From Rufibacter roseolus (GTDB taxonomy: Bacteria; Bacteroidota; Bacteroidia; Cytophagales; Hymenobacteraceae): 64,000 nucleotides of DNA. How positions within the stretch are numbered: the stretch's first letter is position 1; every line of letters begins with the position of its first letter. The notes under the pieces were generated by a model. It did not search any database, was not told the origin of the DNA, and was given only the letters and a program-made list of their open reading frames with translations. The translations under genes and the position numbers were made by a program. The stretch lies in assembly GCF_017916365.1 (NCBI RefSeq), contig NZ_JAFMSU010000002.1, forward strand, positions 806,001 through 870,000, in the 5' to 3' direction. Of this stretch, positions 35,281 through 43,816 are shown piece after piece.

Positions 35281-35328
35281 AGAACCGTTTTAGGCCTGTT
35301 TTACATTAAACAGCTCTAAAACGGTTCT
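35281..35328. repeat. Inverted repeat containing a dispersed-element copy
   Basis: Arms AGAACCGTTTTAG (35281-35293) and CTAAAACGGTTCT (35316-35328) are perfect complements. The dispersed element (GGCCTGTTTTACATTAAACAG then CTCTAAAAC, 35293-35322) overlaps both arms. No T-run follows, so termination is uncertain. Confidence 0.6.
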
Positions 35329-35479
35329 CCTTGCTTTAAGACCTCTCCTAAGAACCCCAGATTACCTATCTTTAACCTGAAGTAAAGCTTGAGAACATAC
35401 CTTCAAAGGCGTCTGCAACAGGGAAAATACCTTATGCCAAGCGGAAGTTTGGCTGCCCATTTCTATACATCAAACCTAC

Positions 35480-37237
35480 ATGGAAGGAATATTTATTTTC
35501 GAGGCGCTGCTGGTGATCCTCATCATTGGGTACCAGTGGCGCGTGTACCAGGCCAACCGCCAAAAGGTGGAAAGCATTGCGGGCCTTTTTCCAGCCAAGG
35601 AAAACCTTTCGGTGGCCCGGCGGTCGCTCACTGCCAAAGAACCGGTAGCATTAGAGGCGCCCTCCCTGGAAAAACAGTGGGACCAACTGCTCTACGGTGA
35701 GTACTTCAGGGAATTCTCGCCCACCAACCCGGTGGTGAAAAGGATCATTGCAGTAGATGCCGAGGAACTGCACATTGAGGCGCAGAACGGGGAGATCCCT
35801 TTTTACACCATCAATATTGAGAAGTTCAGGCAGCTGCACCGCGACGGAAACATCTACCTGGCCAAGGACACCAAACCCGTCGCGTCGGAAACCAAAGAGC
35901 CCGAGGATACGGGAGCGTACGCAGACCTGATCGAGGTGAAAAATCCTTCGCCTACCTTCCAGGAGATAAACAAAAGCACGAATGAATATCTGAGGCTGAA
36001 CAAAGGCGCAGCCGCCGATTTTGACATCCTCAAAGACGTGGCCGAGCGCCACTCAGACGCCCTGGACGCAGAAGTACAATCTACCATCGCTACCCCGCTC
36101 TACGTGGGTCTGCTGGGGACCTTTGCGGGCGTAATCCTGGGGCTTTCCAGCCTGATCTGGACTGGCCTCACGGGATCCGCAGATGAAGGTTCTTCCTTTA
36201 TCACCGATCAGAATATTCCGTCCTTCTTGTTCGGGGTGCTCATTGCCATGGCCGGAAGCCTTTGCGGTTTGCTTTTCACCATGATGGGCAACCACGCCCT
36301 CAAGAACGCCCGCAGCCTCCGCGACCGCCTCAAAAACGACTATTATACCTTCCTGCAAACGCACCTGCTGCCCAAGCTCAACTCAGACATGTCGGCCAGT
36401 CTGGGGAACCTGAAATCGGTGCTGGACTCGTTTAACAAGGATTTCCTGGACAAGATCCTGGGCTTCCGCCCGATTGTAGAGACGCTCACCGATAACATTA
36501 GCACGCAGAAGGAATTCATCCAGAAGCTGGACCAGATAGGTTTTACCCAGATGGCTAATGCCAATCTGCAGGTGTTTGACAAGATCAAAGAGAGCGAGCG
36601 CCTGTTCATGAACTTTCTGCAGTACCAGGAGGCCCTGAATGAATCCGTTAGGAAAGGCGGCGAGCTCACCCAGAACATCACCCAGGTTTTGAACCGCCTA
36701 ACCAAACTGCAGGAAGGCTTTGACCAGGTGCCCGGCTACCTGCAGCAGCACGATGAATCCATCCAGCGGCAGATCAACTTCTTCGCCCGCCATGAGGAGG
36801 AACTGGACACCATCGCCAACCGCACTGAGCAGTATTTTGACAAAGCGGCCCTTAAACTCACTGATCTGATGCAGGCCCGACTGCAGCATCAGGAACGCGA
36901 CGCCCAAAACGCCTACGAGAAATGGCAGGAGCACTTCAGAAGACTGAACGAGGACAACCTTTACCAGCGCATCCTGGATTACATGCGTCCGTTTGAGAAT
37001 CTCAATCCGCAGCAAGATCAACTTAATAGGCAGCAGCAGGACCTGGCCCAGGAGATAAAACAGACCAACGAGCGCCTGCTCCGCAAAATTGACACTGATA
37101 CCGAGATCCAGCAGAAACTGCTGCAGCAATTGGCCGTACTGAACGCCAACGTGGAGAAAAGCATGGAACCAGGTGCCATTAAAGCGGCCCTGGGCAGAAT
37201 CTTTGGGACTGGGGCCAGCAACGGCCGGAAAGGATAA
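35480..37237 (+). CDS. MotA/TolQ/ExbB-like channel protein with long coiled-coil tail (ZorA-like)
   Basis: 585 residues. TM1 is at about 3-18 (IFIFEALLVILIIGY). A ~180-residue cytosolic domain follows. TM2 (204-228, TPLYVGLLGTFAGVILGLSS) and TM3 (247-270, PSFLFGVLIAMAGSLCGLLF) carry the GLLGTFxG signature of MotA/TolQ/ExbB proton-channel subunits. Residues 280-585 form a nearly continuous coiled coil rich in Gln, Leu, Asp and Arg. Flagellar MotA and ExbB lack such a tail; ZorA of Zorya defence has one. With the MotB-like protein 6 nt downstream it should form a peptidoglycan-anchored, ion-driven rotary motor in the inner membrane whose tail projects into the cytosol. An upstream TATCTTTA box at 35367-35374 may be a promoter. 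Confidence 0.85.
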   Translation: MEGIFIFEALLVILIIGYQWRVYQANRQKVESIAGLFPAKENLSVARRSLTAKEPVALEAPSLEKQWDQLLYGEYFREFSPTNPVVKRIIAVDAEELHIEAQNGEIPFYTINIEKFRQLHRDGNIYLAKDTKPVASETKEPEDTGAYADLIEVKNPSPTFQEINKSTNEYLRLNKGAAADFDILKDVAERHSDALDAEVQSTIATPLYVGLLGTFAGVILGLSSLIWTGLTGSADEGSSFITDQNIPSFLFGVLIAMAGSLCGLLFTMMGNHALKNARSLRDRLKNDYYTFLQTHLLPKLNSDMSASLGNLKSVLDSFNKDFLDKILGFRPIVETLTDNISTQKEFIQKLDQIGFTQMANANLQVFDKIKESERLFMNFLQYQEALNESVRKGGELTQNITQVLNRLTKLQEGFDQVPGYLQQHDESIQRQINFFARHEEELDTIANRTEQYFDKAALKLTDLMQARLQHQERDAQNAYEKWQEHFRRLNEDNLYQRILDYMRPFENLNPQQDQLNRQQQDLAQEIKQTNERLLRKIDTDTEIQQKLLQQLAVLNANVEKSMEPGAIKAALGRIFGTGASNGRKG

Positions 37238-37243
37238 ACAGCC

Positions 37244-37903
37244 ATGAACAAAGACAACCAAGACTTCTTCTGGCCCAGTTACGTGGACCTCATGACGGCG
37301 CTTTTCCTCATCATGCTGGTGCTGTTTGTGTTAAGTTTCAAGATGTTCACCGATAAATCATCGGAGAACCTCCGCAACATTGCCCGCCTGCAGGTAGAGG
37401 TACAGGAGAAACGAAAACTAGACGAGATTAAAGCCGCCCTTTCCCGCCTGGACAGTCGCTACTTCCAGTACAACGAGAAGTACAAACGCCACGAGTTGCT
37501 GGTGGATGTGCTCTTTGAGCAAAGCAGCGCCACTATTCCGCAGCGGTCTCTGGTACCCTTGCGCCGGGCCGGGCAGGAATTGAGCCGGGTGGTGAACTCC
37601 GTCAAAGGCGCCGATGTAAAGTACCTCATTGTGATTGATGGCCGTGCCGCCAGTTTCCCCCGCGGAGACGCCCGCAACATCACCCAGCGCGAATACGCCC
37701 TGGAACTGAGTTATAAACGCGCTTTGGCCTTGCTGCAGTTCTGGCGAAACGCCGGCATCAGATTTCCCAAGGAACGGATAGAACTCATAGCCTCTGGCAG
37801 TGGCTTTGAAGGCGCCGGCCGTACCGGCGACGTGCGGGACCGCCGTTTTGTGATCCAGATCCTGCCCAAAGTAGGTACGCTGGAGACAAGGCAGGTTAGG
37901 TAA
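37244..37903 (+). CDS. MotB/ZorB-like protein with OmpA peptidoglycan-binding domain
   Basis: 219 residues. The single helix (about 12-34) is PSYVDLMTALFLIMLVLFVL and contains Asp15, the equivalent of the proton-carrying aspartate of MotB. A short coiled linker (about 45-75) leads to an OmpA-like domain at about 85-210. DVLFEQSSATIPQRSLVPLR opens it, LSYKRALALLQFWRNAGIRF gives the conserved LSxxRAxxVxxxLxxxGI helix, and DVRDRRFVIQILP matches the NRRVEI region. It forms the stator partner of the MotA-like protein encoded 6 nt upstream, clamping the motor to peptidoglycan in the periplasm. No flagellar gene is nearby, so a flagellar role is unlikely. It ends at a bidirectional terminator. Confidence 0.87.
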   Translation: MNKDNQDFFWPSYVDLMTALFLIMLVLFVLSFKMFTDKSSENLRNIARLQVEVQEKRKLDEIKAALSRLDSRYFQYNEKYKRHELLVDVLFEQSSATIPQRSLVPLRRAGQELSRVVNSVKGADVKYLIVIDGRAASFPRGDARNITQREYALELSYKRALALLQFWRNAGIRFPKERIELIASGSGFEGAGRTGDVRDRRFVIQILPKVGTLETRQVR

Positions 37904-37932
37904 AAAGTAAAATTGTAATAATCAGAAACCAG

Positions 37933-37971
37933 AAAAGCCGCTGCAACCTAAATTGCAGCGGCTTTTCTTTT
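37933..37971. terminator. Bidirectional terminator at the end of the cytoskeleton/motor cluster
   Basis: Perfect 14-bp stem AAAAGCCGCTGCAA (37933-37946) / TTGCAGCGGCTTTT (37953-37966) with a 6-nt loop and T-rich 3' side. It serves the convergent BamA-like gene too. Confidence 0.92.
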
Positions 37972-37973
37972 CT

Positions 37974-38003
37974 AGCCTTTTTTCAATAAAACAGCTTTAA
38001 AAC
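37974..38003 (+). repeat. Copy of the dispersed ~30-nt element overlapping a stop codon
   Basis: AGCCTTTTTTCAATAAAACAG then CTTTAAAAC. Its right end supplies the stop codon (TTA at 37997-37999 on the plus strand) of the convergent outer-membrane protein gene. Confidence 0.45.
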
Positions 38004-39136
38004 GCCTCCGCGAAGGAAAAGTAGATGTACATGCCCTCCTTAGAAAAAGCCACGTCTCCGCGCACCACCATGCCTTCGTCGTTAAGCCTGTAGCGCAGGC
38101 CAGCGCCGCCGGCCAGGTGGAACTGGTCCACGGCAAAGTCTGGGATTCTTTTGGAGACCTGGCCGGCTCCGCCGAACAATGCGCCGCCAATGCGCCCTTT
38201 GATAGGAAACCGGTAGTCTACCTGGCCCACAATAGCGTCTTCATCCCGAAAACGACCTTCCAGGAAACCGCGCATCACGTTCACGCCGCCCAGGGTAGCC
38301 AGGTGCTGGAAAGGCGCATCGCCAACGGTGAAGGTAAAGAGTCCCTGCATAGCTAATACTCCCGGCCCTATACCCGACATATATTTCCTAAGGTCCAGTC
38401 GGTAGCGGGTAAAGTTGTTTTCTCCGCCCAGGTACTTCCCGAAAAATAAAGCCGAGAACTGGTGGTAATGCCCTCTCTTGGGGGTATAATTGTTGTCACG
38501 GCTATCAATCATCAGTACTGGTCCAATCCCCGAGGAAACCACGCCTTCGCTTCCTATGATGTTTTTCTGCGCCAACTGTCCGCCTTCCTGTATTTCTGGC
38601 AGGGTCTCGTGTTTGAATTCATAACGAGCGCCCAGGAACACTTTAGCAAATATCTTCTGGTCAAACTGCCCGAAGAAGTTGATGGTACGGCTGGTATAGG
38701 GTTCTTCGGCTTCCTCGGGGCTATTGTTCCCGATTCCGTAGAAGAAGTAAGGATAGTTGTTGTATTCCGCCTGTCCGTACAAATGCTGGCCGTTGTGTTG
38801 GCGCCAAACATCCGCGGAGAGGGCCGTGAGGATTTGCTTTCTGGTGGTGTACACCAGCGTGGGAGAGTACAGGTCAGGCCGGTCATCAGGGAATTGTCCT
38901 TTTGATTTCCGCACGTGCACCAGTTTCACCCCAAAACCGAACTGCGTCTCTGGGGTGTAGTAGGCCACCGGATAGACATTCAGCTTCCGGTAAGCGGGCG
39001 CCACTGAATCCTGGGTTGCGGTGCTTTGGCCTACAGAATCCCGGGCCAGGGAATCAGCAGGAGTCTCCGTGGTAATCTGGGCGAAAGAAGCCAACGGCAG
39101 GGCGAATAGCGCCAGCAAAAGTAGTTTTGTTTTCAA
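37997..39136 (-). CDS. BamA/OMP85-like (surface antigen D15) outer-membrane barrel
   Basis: 379 residues with a signal peptide (KTKLLLLALFALPLASFAQ). A Thr/Ser/Asp-rich linker precedes the mature barrel. NVMRGFLEGRFRDEDAIVGQ contains the (V/I)RG(Y/F) motif of the OMP85 superfamily that inserts into the barrel. The C-terminus YIYFSFAEAF ends in phenylalanine, as outer-membrane barrels do. No POTRA domain is present before the barrel, so it is a short family member and not the essential BamA. The role could be transport or lipid/protein translocation; partners are unknown. Divergent orientation from the HD/M14 genes. Confidence 0.85.
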   Translation of the reverse strand: MKTKLLLLALFALPLASFAQITTETPADSLARDSVGQSTATQDSVAPAYRKLNVYPVAYYTPETQFGFGVKLVHVRKSKGQFPDDRPDLYSPTLVYTTRKQILTALSADVWRQHNGQHLYGQAEYNNYPYFFYGIGNNSPEEAEEPYTSRTINFFGQFDQKIFAKVFLGARYEFKHETLPEIQEGGQLAQKNIIGSEGVVSSGIGPVLMIDSRDNNYTPKRGHYHQFSALFFGKYLGGENNFTRYRLDLRKYMSGIGPGVLAMQGLFTFTVGDAPFQHLATLGGVNVMRGFLEGRFRDEDAIVGQVDYRFPIKGRIGGALFGGAGQVSKRIPDFAVDQFHLAGGAGLRYRLNDEGMVVRGDVAFSKEGMYIYFSFAEAF

Positions 39137-39598
39137 AGGCGTTCTTGTTGGTTGTCTCGGGTTCTATACGTGTTTACCACAATTTATATATAGAAAACCT
39201 GCAGAATTATTCATTTAATCTCCTGTAAAGCAACATTTTTAATCTGGTGAGGGGAGGCTCTATGATTTATTGGTCCTTTTTGGTGCTTCACAAGGTCTAA
39301 TGCAGATTATTAGCACAAAAAATGCTTTAATGAAATAAGTAAGTAAATGACCAAAGCAGCAGGGGAGATAAAGCGGTCATTCTGTTTAGTCGCCGTTTTC
39401 TTGAGATCGACTTTAAAACAGGCCAATGGTTACTGGTGTGTTAAAAGGCCAAACTAATTAGTACCAGACCGTGGCTCCTCATGATGCGGCTACCCCCGTT
39501 TTGACCAAATTTATAGGAAAACAGACCTAAAACAGGATTGTGCGGTGACCTAGCTCCCATGGAACAATGCTCTGCATTTTTTTAACTAATTTTCCCCG
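39137..39598. other. Intergenic region with dispersed-element copies
   Basis: 462 bases between divergent genes. It carries one whole-length copy (39391-39420: CGCCGTTTTCTTGAG then ATCGACTTTAAAACA) and a right half-site (39515-39535: AGGAAAACAGACCTAAAAC). A TAATTTTC box just before the ATG at 39599 is too close to be a normal promoter. No gene is evident. Confidence 0.45.
39391..39420 (+). repeat. Copy of the dispersed ~30-nt intergenic element
   Basis: CGCCGTTTTCTTGAGATCG then ACTTTAAAACA. The right arm (GACTTTAAAAC) is degenerate. Confidence 0.4.
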
Positions 39599-40291
39599 AT
39601 GAACGCTGAAGAACTGGTGGCAATCACTGCCCAACACGTAGAAAAACTATTCGCTGGCGAGGGTTCTGGTCATGACTGGTGGCACATTAAAAGGGTTTGG
39701 CAGAACGCCATGTCCATAGCCCAACAGGAAAACGCCGACCTTACCGTTGTGCAGTTGGGCGCCCTACTCCATGACATCGCCGATTGGAAATTCAACGCCG
39801 GAGACGAGGAAGCCGGTCCCAGGGCCGCCCAAAAATGGCTGAAGGAGCGGGGTGCCCCCGAGGACCTGATCCAGAAAGTATGTCAGATCATCAGGGAGGT
39901 GACTTTCAAAGGCGCGGGCGTTGACACCACGCCTTCAACGCTGGAGGGCAAAGTGGTACAGGACGCTGACCGACTGGATGCCATTGGGGCTATTGGGATT
40001 GGGCGGGCTTTCGCCTACGGCGGGCACAAAGGACGCGAGATGTACCACCCTGGGCAGGAACCGCGTTTACACGCTTCTTTTGAAGAATACAAGAAAAACC
40101 AGGGACCTACACTCAACCATTTCTACGAGAAGCTTTTCCTGCTCAAAGACCGCTTCTCCACGGCCGCTGGTCGTCGATTGGCCCAGGAAAGACATGCCTA
40201 CATGGAACAATTTGTAGCGCAATTCCTGATGGAATGGCACGGGGAAGAAGTTCCGCCCGCCGCTTTTCAACTCACCACTAAAGCCGATTAG
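39599..40291 (+). CDS. HD-domain phosphohydrolase (YedJ/YpgQ-like)
   Basis: 230 residues in one HD domain. HDWWHIKRVWQNAM supplies the first metal histidine (with HD at the start), GALLHDIADWKFN the HD pair, and VVQDADRLDAIGAIGIGRAF the last aspartate. This four-residue metal set is intact, so phosphohydrolase activity is likely. Family members dephosphorylate nucleotides, but the substrate here is unknown. Two M14-like genes follow at 22 and 8 nt spacing, suggesting a three-gene transcript. Confidence 0.9.
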   Translation: MNAEELVAITAQHVEKLFAGEGSGHDWWHIKRVWQNAMSIAQQENADLTVVQLGALLHDIADWKFNAGDEEAGPRAAQKWLKERGAPEDLIQKVCQIIREVTFKGAGVDTTPSTLEGKVVQDADRLDAIGAIGIGRAFAYGGHKGREMYHPGQEPRLHASFEEYKKNQGPTLNHFYEKLFLLKDRFSTAAGRRLAQERHAYMEQFVAQFLMEWHGEEVPPAAFQLTTKAD

Positions 40292-40313
40292 GATAAAGTC
40301 TCAAGTACCTTAC

Positions 40314-41975
40314 ATGAATATAAACCTAAAGGCAGCCTTGTTGGGCATCGCATTCTCCGGCCTCAGTTCTGTGGCCGTGGCCCAGCGCGATTACCAGAGT
40401 TATGAGCAGCTCACCGCCCGGCTGCAGAAACTGAGTTCCCGCTACAGTAAACTGGTTTCGCTCACCACCGTGGGAAAAACCGCCACCGGCAAAGAGATCT
40501 GGCTCTTGACCATGGGCCGCGACAATGCCGCAAACAAACCTGCCATTGTGGTTGCCGCGGGCGTGGAAGGCACCCAACTTGCCACCACCGAACTAGCCGT
40601 GCAGATGGCCGAACAGATGCTTCAGGGCGCCGTTCTGCAGGACTCGGTGCGCGATCTTTTATTGAGCAAGACCTTCTACATCTTCCCCAACCTCAACCCG
40701 GATGCCTCTGAGCAGTACCACGAGAAGCTTCGCTGGGAGCGGTTCGGCAACGCCCAGCCCATAGACGATGACCGGGACGGCCGCATGTTTGAAGACCCGT
40801 ACGAGGACCTGAACAAAGACGGCCTCATCACCATGATGCGCGTCAAGAATCCCACCGGACCGTTCCGTCCCGCGGATGAAGACCCAAGGGTTATGGTGAA
40901 GGCCGATGTCTCCAAAGGCGAGAAAGGCGGTTACCTGCTTTACACCGAGGGCATTGACAACGACAAAGACGGCAAGTGGAACGAAGACCCCGAAGGCGGT
41001 GTGATGTTCAACCGGAATTTCACCTTTGACTATCCTTATTTCCAACAGGGGGCCGGCGAGCATCCCATGTCTGAACGTGAAACCAAAGCCTTCGCGGATT
41101 TCATGTACGAGGCCAGGAACGTGTACGCAGTCTTTGTCTTCGGGCCGGCCAACACCCTCACTGAGCCCCTGCGGTATGACAAAGCCGCCGCCTCCAAGCG
41201 CATCGTGAGTGGTTTGCTGGAGAAAGATGCCGCCGTGAACAGCCAGATTTCCAAGCTTTATAACAGAACCATCCAGCCTAAAAACGCCCCCCGTGTAGCA
41301 CCTTCGCCCGGCGATGTGTTGCAGTGGGCGTATTTCCATTATGGAAGGTTCAGCTACAGCACGCCCGGCTGGTGGACCCCGCCTATAGAGGCATCTAAAG
41401 ACACCACTGGTGGCAAAAAGCCGCAGGCTCCCTCTGAGCATGATGACGTTAATTTCCTTCGCTGGGCAGAGGCCAATGATATGGCCGGTGTTTTTGTGAA
41501 CTGGAAACCCATTAAGCACCCTGATTTCCCGGATCAGGAGGTAGAGATTGGCGGCCTGGCACCTTACGTGAAACAAACCCCACCAGTGCGCACCTTAGGC
41601 CCGATTGCCACCAAGCACTTCCAGTTTTTCTCGGCTTATGCTAAATGGATGCCTTCTCTGCAGATCGTGAACATCAGCTCAGAGAAAGTGGCCGGCGGCC
41701 TCACCCGCATCACCGCCGACGTATACAACCAGGGCTCCCTGCCCACTCATTCAGAGATAGGAGACAAGTCAAGATGGGTGCAGAAAGTGAAGGTGACCCT
41801 TAAGCTGAGCGATAACCAGGAAGTGGTCTCGGGTAATAAAATCCAGCTGAGCAACGCGTTGGCGGGCGGCGAGAAGTTCCAGGTTTCCTGGCTCGTGAGT
41901 GGAAAGGGCTACGTCTCCATCATCGCCAGCAGTCCCACTGCCGGCAAACAAACCAAAGAAGTCTTCCTCCGCTAG
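40314..41975 (+). CDS. M14-like peptidase homologue without zinc ligands (probable pseudoenzyme)
   Basis: 553 residues with a signal peptide (NINLKAALLGIAFSGLSSVAVAQ). It is a paralogue of the next gene, with the same domain order and the same calcium-loop-like inserts (DDDRDGRMFEDPYEDLNKDG, GIDNDKDGKWNED). The carboxypeptidase zinc site is gone. Where the neighbour has the HxxE pair (NIHSNEIQG), this protein reads AGVEGTQLA, and where the neighbour has the third ligand in QSYHNNG it reads VFVFGPAN. So all three ligands are replaced. The frame is intact and long, so it is kept as a binding or regulatory protein, not a decayed gene. It is exported, and lies 8 nt upstream of its active-looking paralogue. 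Confidence 0.85.
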   Translation: MNINLKAALLGIAFSGLSSVAVAQRDYQSYEQLTARLQKLSSRYSKLVSLTTVGKTATGKEIWLLTMGRDNAANKPAIVVAAGVEGTQLATTELAVQMAEQMLQGAVLQDSVRDLLLSKTFYIFPNLNPDASEQYHEKLRWERFGNAQPIDDDRDGRMFEDPYEDLNKDGLITMMRVKNPTGPFRPADEDPRVMVKADVSKGEKGGYLLYTEGIDNDKDGKWNEDPEGGVMFNRNFTFDYPYFQQGAGEHPMSERETKAFADFMYEARNVYAVFVFGPANTLTEPLRYDKAAASKRIVSGLLEKDAAVNSQISKLYNRTIQPKNAPRVAPSPGDVLQWAYFHYGRFSYSTPGWWTPPIEASKDTTGGKKPQAPSEHDDVNFLRWAEANDMAGVFVNWKPIKHPDFPDQEVEIGGLAPYVKQTPPVRTLGPIATKHFQFFSAYAKWMPSLQIVNISSEKVAGGLTRITADVYNQGSLPTHSEIGDKSRWVQKVKVTLKLSDNQEVVSGNKIQLSNALAGGEKFQVSWLVSGKGYVSIIASSPTAGKQTKEVFLR

Positions 41976-41983
41976 TACCTGCC

Positions 41984-43759
41984 ATGAAGAAAAGAATTTT
42001 AACTATCGCCTTTCTGTCAGCCTGCTTGTTTTCAGGGCTGATTTCGGAAACCAAGGCCCAAACGGCAGACCAAGTTTTCAGGGCTGCCGGCACTCCCCAG
42101 GCCCCTAAGGTAACCGTGAGTTGGAACCGGTACTATGACTATGACGGCCTCACCGAGATATGCGCTAAATTGGCCAAAGCCCACCCGAATTTGGTGAAGA
42201 TGGAAACCATCGGTGATTCCTACGAGGGCCGACGTATCTGGGTGCTCACCATCTCTGATTTCAACACCGGCGACCCGGACCGGAAACCGGCCATGTACAT
42301 TGATGGGAACATCCACTCAAATGAGATCCAAGGCTCTGAATTTGCCTTGTACACTGCATGGTATTTGGTAGAGAACTTCCATGACAACAAGTTCATCCAG
42401 GAGCTGTTGCAGCAGAAGACGTTCTACATCATCCCCACCATCAACCCGGATGCGCGGAACCATTTCATGCACCAGGCCAACTCGCCGCACTCGCCCCGTT
42501 CCGGCATGATTCCCCTGGACGATGACGGTGACGGTTTGGTGGACGAGGACCAGCCCGACGACCTGAACAAAGACGGGCACATCACCTTTATGCGCCGCAA
42601 ATCACCTAACGGGCGGTACATCCAGGATCCGCAGAACCCGCTTCGGCTCATCCCGGCCAAACCTGACCAACCAGGCCAGTATGAACTGCTGGGCTACGAA
42701 GGCTTGGACAATGACGGTGATGGCAAAGTGAACGAAGATCCGCCCGGCTACTATGACCCTAACCGCGATTGGGGCTGGAACTGGCAGCCAGATTACATTC
42801 AACGAGGCGCCTACAAATACCCGTTCTCCATCCCCGAGAACCGGGCGGTGAAAGACTTTGTGCTGCGCCACCCCAACATCGCGGGCGCACAGAGCTACCA
42901 CAACAATGGCGGCATGATTTTGCGTGGCCCTGGAGCGGAAGAAGACCAGAACACCTATAACCGAGACGACAACCAGGTATATGACCTGCTGGGGAAATAC
43001 GCTGAGCAGATTATTCCCGGGTACACCTACATGGTGGTATACAAAGACCTGTACTCCGCCTTCGGGGGGGAACTTGATTGGTTTCATGGTGCCCGCGGCA
43101 TCTTCACGTTCTCCAACGAGCTTATGTCGCCGTACCTGCAATTTGACCGCAAGGGCACCAGCTCCGCAGACCGTGAAGCAGAACAATACGACTTCAACCA
43201 GATGCTCTTGTTCAATGATGCCTTTGTGGAGTGGACGCCTTTTGACCACCCCACCTACGGCAAAGTGGAAATAGGAGGCTTCAAGAAGAACTATCCCAGG
43301 GCGCATCCGGGCTTTTTACTGGAAGAAGATGCCCACCGCAACATGGCTTTTACCGTGTACCAAGCGTTCCAGTTACCGCAGTTGGTGATCCAGGATGTAC
43401 AGACCCGTAAATTGCCCCACGGCCTAACGGAGGTGACGGCCACCGTGGCCAATACCCGCATCATTCCCACACACTCCAGCCAGGACCTGAAATACAGAAT
43501 TGAGCGGCCAGACTATATCTCCCTGCGGGACTCCACCGTAGTAGCTGGCATGGTGCTGGAGAACGCTGACCTGAACTTGGGTAAAGAGCAGAAACTGAAC
43601 CCGGCCCGTTTGGAAATTCCTAACATCCCGGGCATGGGCTACATCAAAGCCCGCTGGATTGTGAAGGCCAACAAGCCAAACCTTTTGGTCGAAGTTGATA
43701 GCCGAAAAGGAGGGGTGGTAAGCCGCCGTTTTGAGCCTGATTCAAAGAATACACCCTAA
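41984..43759 (+). CDS. M14-family zinc carboxypeptidase
   Basis: 591 residues with a signal peptide (KKRILTIAFLSACLFSGLIS). The zinc site is complete: MYIDGNIHSNEIQGSEFAL holds the HxxE pair and AGAQSYHNNGGMILRG the third histidine. IIPTINPDARNHFM is the typical substrate-binding region (NPDG/NPDA). Two acidic DxDxDG loops (LDDDGDGLVDEDQPDDLNKD and LDNDGDGKVNED) look like calcium sites and are shared with the upstream paralogue. The C-terminal ~130 residues are beta-rich. It should cleave C-terminal or peptidoglycan/peptide bonds in the periplasm or outside. The end of the gene lies within a long terminator. Confidence 0.93.
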   Translation: MKKRILTIAFLSACLFSGLISETKAQTADQVFRAAGTPQAPKVTVSWNRYYDYDGLTEICAKLAKAHPNLVKMETIGDSYEGRRIWVLTISDFNTGDPDRKPAMYIDGNIHSNEIQGSEFALYTAWYLVENFHDNKFIQELLQQKTFYIIPTINPDARNHFMHQANSPHSPRSGMIPLDDDGDGLVDEDQPDDLNKDGHITFMRRKSPNGRYIQDPQNPLRLIPAKPDQPGQYELLGYEGLDNDGDGKVNEDPPGYYDPNRDWGWNWQPDYIQRGAYKYPFSIPENRAVKDFVLRHPNIAGAQSYHNNGGMILRGPGAEEDQNTYNRDDNQVYDLLGKYAEQIIPGYTYMVVYKDLYSAFGGELDWFHGARGIFTFSNELMSPYLQFDRKGTSSADREAEQYDFNQMLLFNDAFVEWTPFDHPTYGKVEIGGFKKNYPRAHPGFLLEEDAHRNMAFTVYQAFQLPQLVIQDVQTRKLPHGLTEVTATVANTRIIPTHSSQDLKYRIERPDYISLRDSTVVAGMVLENADLNLGKEQKLNPARLEIPNIPGMGYIKARWIVKANKPNLLVEVDSRKGGVVSRRFEPDSKNTP

Positions 43760-43807
43760 AAACAGAAAGGGCGGCCCGGTGGGTCGCCCTTTCTGTTTTT
43801 AGGGTGT
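43751..43807. terminator. Very long bidirectional terminator
   Basis: 23-bp perfect stem with arms at 43751-43773 and 43785-43807 (core ACAGAAAGGGCG / CGCCCTTTCTGT) and an 11-nt loop. It includes the stop codon of the M14 gene and ends just before the stop of the convergent gene. Confidence 0.92.
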
Positions 43808-43816
43808 AATTGTTGC

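Noticed and set aside
35480..37903. A standard Zorya system or flagellar motor
   Set aside because: The ZorA/ZorB-like halves are there, but no ZorC, ZorD or ZorE and no flagellar genes lie in the window. The other partners are tubulin- and actin-like, so neither name is justified.
40659..43306. Long antisense frames opposite the M14 genes
   Set aside because: They mirror the coding strand's codon bias and have no domain, signal peptide or spacing typical of a gene.
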